The position numbers and the translations under genes were made by a program. Of a stretch of DNA of 64,000 bases, positions 60,636 through 64,000 are shown one piece after another. Location of the stretch: assembly GCF_003367245.1 (NCBI RefSeq), contig NZ_QRGR01000034.1, forward strand, positions 1 through 64,000. Reading direction: 5' to 3'. Below the pieces are notes generated by a model. It was not told the origin of the DNA and searched no databases. It worked only from the letters and a program-made list of their open reading frames with translations. Every line of letters starts with the position of its first letter. The first letter of the stretch is position 1. The stretch is from Pontibacter diazotrophicus (GTDB taxonomy: Bacteria; Bacteroidota; Bacteroidia; Cytophagales; Hymenobacteraceae).

Positions 60636-61521
60636 AGAAAAATTCATAGACCCCAGGGTACTCGCGACCATCAAAGATTTGCCGCTGCTGGCCAGAACAG
60701 TAGTAGAAGGCTTTCTGGCTGGTCAGAACCAAAGCCTGCGGCGCGGGGCCGGGCTAGAGTTCAGCCAGTACCGCAGTTACCAGCCCGGAGACGATCTGCG
60801 ACAGCTGGACTGGAAAATGTTTGCCCGCTCCGACCGCTACTATATCCGGGAGGCGGAGGTAGACACGAATATCACGGTACGGTTTGTGATAGATGGCAGC
60901 GCCTCGATGGCACATGAAGATGCAAACGGCCTGCGCAAGATGGATTATGCCCGTTTCCTTGTAGCCTCGCTGGCATACCTGGCCTCCCTGCAGGGCGATG
61001 CCGTGGGTTTGTATGTGCTGCACGAGGAGCAGCTGATTAACCTCACGCCCCGCTCCGATAACATGCACCTGCAGCGCTTCTGGCATCAGTTAAGCGAGGT
61101 GGATCCGCAAGGCAAATTTCCGGACACGCAGGCAGCCAGCAACCTGCTCTCCGACAGGCGCCAGAAAGAGCTCACCGTGTTTCTGACAGACCTGTACGAG
61201 CAGGAAGACGAAATAACGAACCTGCTTTATAAGTTAGGAGCTCAGCGGCACGAGCTATTGCTGTTTCACCTGATGGCCCGGAATGAGCTGGATTTCAGCT
61301 ATAGCGGCACCCTCACCTTTGAGGACCTCGAGACAGGACGCACGCTCCAGGTAAGCACCGCCGAACAACGCAAAAGCTACCTCGAAAGGCTACAGGAGTG
61401 GCTGCAGCAAACCGAACGCGATATGCGCAGCCGCCAGATTGCCTACGACCGGTTTACAACAGATGAGCCGCTGGACAAAGCCCTCCGCACCTTCCTGCAG
61501 AAACGCTTGCTGTACGGGTAA
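60628..61521 (+). CDS. DUF58 domain protein (vWA-like)
   Basis: This 297-residue protein has FLAGQNQSLRRGAGLEFSQY, RSYQPGDDLRQLDWKMFARS and a metal-binding vWA-like motif in VIDGSASM (DxSxS). It is the typical MoxR-associated partner. The start is TTG (60628), overlapping the previous stop; no ATG is available near the family N-terminus (DPRVLATIKDLPLLARTVVE). Confidence 0.9.
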   Translation: MSKEKFIDPRVLATIKDLPLLARTVVEGFLAGQNQSLRRGAGLEFSQYRSYQPGDDLRQLDWKMFARSDRYYIREAEVDTNITVRFVIDGSASMAHEDANGLRKMDYARFLVASLAYLASLQGDAVGLYVLHEEQLINLTPRSDNMHLQRFWHQLSEVDPQGKFPDTQAASNLLSDRRQKELTVFLTDLYEQEDEITNLLYKLGAQRHELLLFHLMARNELDFSYSGTLTFEDLETGRTLQVSTAEQRKSYLERLQEWLQQTERDMRSRQIAYDRFTTDEPLDKALRTFLQKRLLYG

Positions 61522-61663
61522 GGGTTAATTGTTAAATTGCTAAATTGTTGTTTTTCGTCATTCCCATACATTCTCTATCTTATGCCGAGGCACTGATGTA
61601 TAGCCAGCGCATTCAGCATCCGGATAAAATTGATTCAGTCATTCAAAATTCAGTTATTCAAAA

Positions 61664-63169
61664 TTGATATTTCTCGCTCCATACTGGCTCTTTGCTGCAT
61701 CCGCCATCCTTATTCCCATAGCCATCCATCTATGGAACAAGCGGCAGGGGAAAACGGTGAAGATGGGCAGCCTGCGCTGGCTGGAAGCATCGGCAAGTAA
61801 CCGCTGGAGTAGCATAAAGCTGAATAATGTGTGGCTGTTGTTGCTGCGCTGCCTTATCCTGCTGCTGTTAGCCGTTGCGTTGGCGCAGCCGGTAATAGTG
61901 CGACCGCCGCAAGCCCCGGAAAGCCGGAAAGCCCTGTATGTGGGACAGGAGTTGCTATACGAGTCTTCTATACGGCAGCAGCTTCAGCGTATCATTGACT
62001 CGCTGCTGCAGCGCGGCTACAGTTTGCATTCCTATACACCAGATTTTGCCGCTATCTCACAGGAGCAATGGCAACAGTTGAGCAGCAGCACTGCAGATTC
62101 AAGCATTCAGAACAGCTCCAACTACTGGGCCCTGCTACCGGCTTTGGCGGAGCGGCACCCACAGCCGCAGGACAGCGTCTGGCTCTTTACTTCTGACCAA
62201 CAGCAGTATTTTGCAGGCACGCGTCCTGATGGTATACCGGAAAATATCCGTTGGATTCCGGTTGCCTCCGAAGCCACTGCTACCTGGCTACAGGCAGCAG
62301 TGCAGACATCTCCTGATAGCCTGCTGCTGTTTGTAGGCAATGGCACCCGCGAAGGCATCACCTACAGCCGTTATCATACTCCTGCCACTGCGCAAACCAT
62401 TACGGTAAATAACCAGCAGCTACAACTACAAAGGCAGGCCGATACACTGCAGGCAATACTTCCGGACAAAAGCATCAGCCGTGTACATGTACAGACGGAG
62501 CCGCTGCAGATAGCCATTCTTGCCAACGAAGCGCAGCAGCCAGAAGTGCGTTACCTGCAAGCAGCCATCAGCGCCATCAGCAGTTATACTGAATGGCCCA
62601 CCCATATCACCACAGAACAGGACACCACGGCAGACTGGATATTCTGGCTACGGAGCGATGAGGTGCCGCCGCAACTGCAGCAACAGATAGCTGAACAGGG
62701 GCTAAAACTGTGGGTGCAGCCTGTCACTGAGCCCAGCGCCATCAAAGCAAGTATGGCTACAACCGGAGAAGAGGTGGCGGTGCACCAGCTTAGCAGAATC
62801 ATAGGAAATAATGCACAGCAGGCTATCTGGGCAACCCAAAGTGGGGAGGCACTGCTGACGGTGCAGCCAGTTGGCAAGGGCCACTTATACCGTTTCCGGA
62901 GCGGCTTTAGCCCGGACTGGAGTGGTTTAGGCCAGAGTGCACAGCTGCCGGAGTTGCTCCTGCCCCTGCTGTTTCCGCAGCAGGAAACAGGCATGCATGA
63001 CGTGCGGGCGCTGGACGAGCAGCAGCTGATGCCAGCACAGAAAGTAGCAGTCTTTGCGCCGGAAGCCCCGGAGGCGCAGCGTATATCCCTGCTGCCGTGG
63101 CTCGTGTTAGCGGCTTTTATATTATTTTTGATAGAAAGGATAATCGCCGGAAGGCGCGCAACAGTATAG
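61664..63169 (+). CDS. BatA N-terminal domain membrane protein
   Basis: This 501-residue protein starts IFLAPYWLFAASAILIPIAI with HLWNKRQGKTVKMGSLRWL, the N-terminal membrane segment typical of BatA-domain proteins. A second helix (VWLLLLRCLILLLLAVALAQ) follows. The long extramembrane middle is Gln-rich. A C-terminal helix (LLPWLVLAAFILFLIERIIA) ends the protein. The start is TTG at 61664. The vWA metal site is not obvious here. Confidence 0.82.
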   Translation: MIFLAPYWLFAASAILIPIAIHLWNKRQGKTVKMGSLRWLEASASNRWSSIKLNNVWLLLLRCLILLLLAVALAQPVIVRPPQAPESRKALYVGQELLYESSIRQQLQRIIDSLLQRGYSLHSYTPDFAAISQEQWQQLSSSTADSSIQNSSNYWALLPALAERHPQPQDSVWLFTSDQQQYFAGTRPDGIPENIRWIPVASEATATWLQAAVQTSPDSLLLFVGNGTREGITYSRYHTPATAQTITVNNQQLQLQRQADTLQAILPDKSISRVHVQTEPLQIAILANEAQQPEVRYLQAAISAISSYTEWPTHITTEQDTTADWIFWLRSDEVPPQLQQQIAEQGLKLWVQPVTEPSAIKASMATTGEEVAVHQLSRIIGNNAQQAIWATQSGEALLTVQPVGKGHLYRFRSGFSPDWSGLGQSAQLPELLLPLLFPQQETGMHDVRALDEQQLMPAQKVAVFAPEAPEAQRISLLPWLVLAAFILFLIERIIAGRRATV

Positions 63170-63171
63170 GT

Positions 63172-64000
63172 ATGGCTTTAGACAGCAGCATTCGGATTCT
63201 CCACCGTATTCGCCGGCAGTATGTGCAGGCGAAGGCGCTGCTGTATGCCCTGCAGGCATTGGCAGTTGTGGCTGTGGGCGTCGCTGTACTCTATAAGTGG
63301 CAGTTTGAAGTACCTGTGTTTGCTGCTACAGCTATTGCCATCATGTTGGCGGCAGTAGTTTATTTCGGGATGCGCTGGAGCAGTATCCGGGAAACAGATT
63401 TGCAGCAGGTGGCGCGGCACCTTAACCGGCAGTACCCGCAACTGGAAGACAGTACAGGACTGCTCCTCCGCGATTCAGGCAGTCTTAACCTACTAGAAAG
63501 GCTGCAGCAGCAGAGAATAGTCGCTACTCTCCAGGAGCTTCATCCGGAGAAAGAGAAGGCCTTTAGCCTGCGCAGTACCGCAACCTATGTGGCACTGGGC
63601 CTGGCCCTGGTGTTATCAGCAGGTATTTTATATCTACCAGCAGCTCCGCTTGCATCAACGGATGCACCAAAGGAGATACAGGTAGAATTTCCGGATGCAC
63701 CTCCCGTTGCAACTGACACGGCTACTGTCATAGAGAAAATAGATATCACTATCACGCCTCCGGCCTATACTGGTAAAAGCACGTACCAAGCTGAAAGTCC
63801 GAATATACGTGTGGAAGAAGGAGCAGCTGTCAGCTGGCGCATCCGCACAAACAAACCTGCCAAGACTTTGCAGCTTGTGCTGAATGAAGACGTGGCGGCG
63901 GATTTCACAGCAGAGGGAGAAGCGTATACTTTGTCGCGCCGCTTTTCGGAGCCTGCCGTGTACCACCTCAACCTCAACGGGCAGAAGTCTGCTTTCTATA
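63172..64000 (+). CDS. DUF4175-like membrane protein, 5' part (runs off right edge)
   Basis: The visible 276 codons begin MALDSSIRILHRIRRQYVQA and show two helices at about 23-40 and 49-66, a cytosolic helical stretch (DLQQVARHLNRQYPQLEDST), a further helix near 145-165, and an outer beta domain (DITITPPAYTGKSTYQAESP). This order matches DUF4175 proteins that follow BatA-like genes in Bacteroidota. It starts two bases after the preceding stop. The 3' end is outside the window. Confidence 0.75.
   Translation, partial: MALDSSIRILHRIRRQYVQAKALLYALQALAVVAVGVAVLYKWQFEVPVFAATAIAIMLAAVVYFGMRWSSIRETDLQQVARHLNRQYPQLEDSTGLLLRDSGSLNLLERLQQQRIVATLQELHPEKEKAFSLRSTATYVALGLALVLSAGILYLPAAPLASTDAPKEIQVEFPDAPPVATDTATVIEKIDITITPPAYTGKSTYQAESPNIRVEEGAAVSWRIRTNKPAKTLQLVLNEDVAADFTAEGEAYTLSRRFSEPAVYHLNLNGQKSAFY

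Noticed and set aside
61522-61663. Repeated ATTCA/AAATT words before the BatA-like gene
   Set aside because: Low-complexity AT-rich spacer; no consistent symmetry or gene.

Overview
The window looks like chromosome of a member of the Bacteroidota, most likely a Pontibacter-like Hymenobacteraceae (inference). The evidence is a type IX secretion C-terminal domain on a secreted protease, OMPP1/FadL and RlpA envelope proteins, many lipoproteins, weak or absent Shine-Dalgarno sites, and family-typical gene sets (DUF4286, DUF3667, DUF4159, the MoxR-DUF58-BatA-DUF4175 operon, and the trio of rhodopsin transducer, GH13 enzyme and LLM oxidoreductase). No rRNA, tRNA or CRISPR array was seen.

Layout. 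1-9 kb: the 5' end of an IS5-family transposase abuts an MFS transporter that has lost its ATG. Then come small-protein, acetyltransferase and acyl-ACP thioesterase genes, two DUF5362 paralogues (one with a stop at codon 2), a prolyl oligopeptidase lipoprotein, a 2OG-Fe(II) oxygenase and a sugar nucleotidyltransferase. 9-16 kb: a lemA-TPM-TPM cluster and a convergent pair formed by a hybrid histidine kinase and an NtrC-type regulator. 16-25 kb: polA, followed by a 147-bp element with 18-bp inverted ends, then a GDSL lipoprotein, an OMPP1 porin, a thioredoxin-reductase-like flavoprotein, a cyanophycinase-like peptidase and a sterol-desaturase-like enzyme. 25.6-26.3 kb: three tandem genes for 53-60 aa secreted peptides with a shared leader; I consider this the most likely undescribed system here. 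27-35 kb: an S9 peptidase, arfB, the rhodopsin-transducer trio and a site-2 protease with CBS domains.

35.2-38.2 kb is an AT-richer accessory patch of minus-strand hypothetical genes, gene fragments and structured spacers. It holds a 505-bp internally deleted IS982 derivative with perfect 18-bp ends and 9-bp target duplications. That element splits a lipoprotein gene whose original frame can be restored by removing it. A BlaI/M56 (BlaR1-like) pair follows, preceded by two palindromic operators 30 bp apart.

40.9-58 kb: a T9SS-secreted matrixin-like protease, a DUF3667 protein, dGTPase, a membrane glycosyltransferase-like protein, an active/inactive M16 protease pair, a TlpA-like thioredoxin protein, DUF72, RlpA and a TldD/TldE-like pair. 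58.2 kb to the right edge: an operon of DUF4159, MoxR ATPase, a hypothetical protein, DUF58, a BatA-like protein and a DUF4175-like protein that runs off the window. Several genes here start with TTG or GTG.
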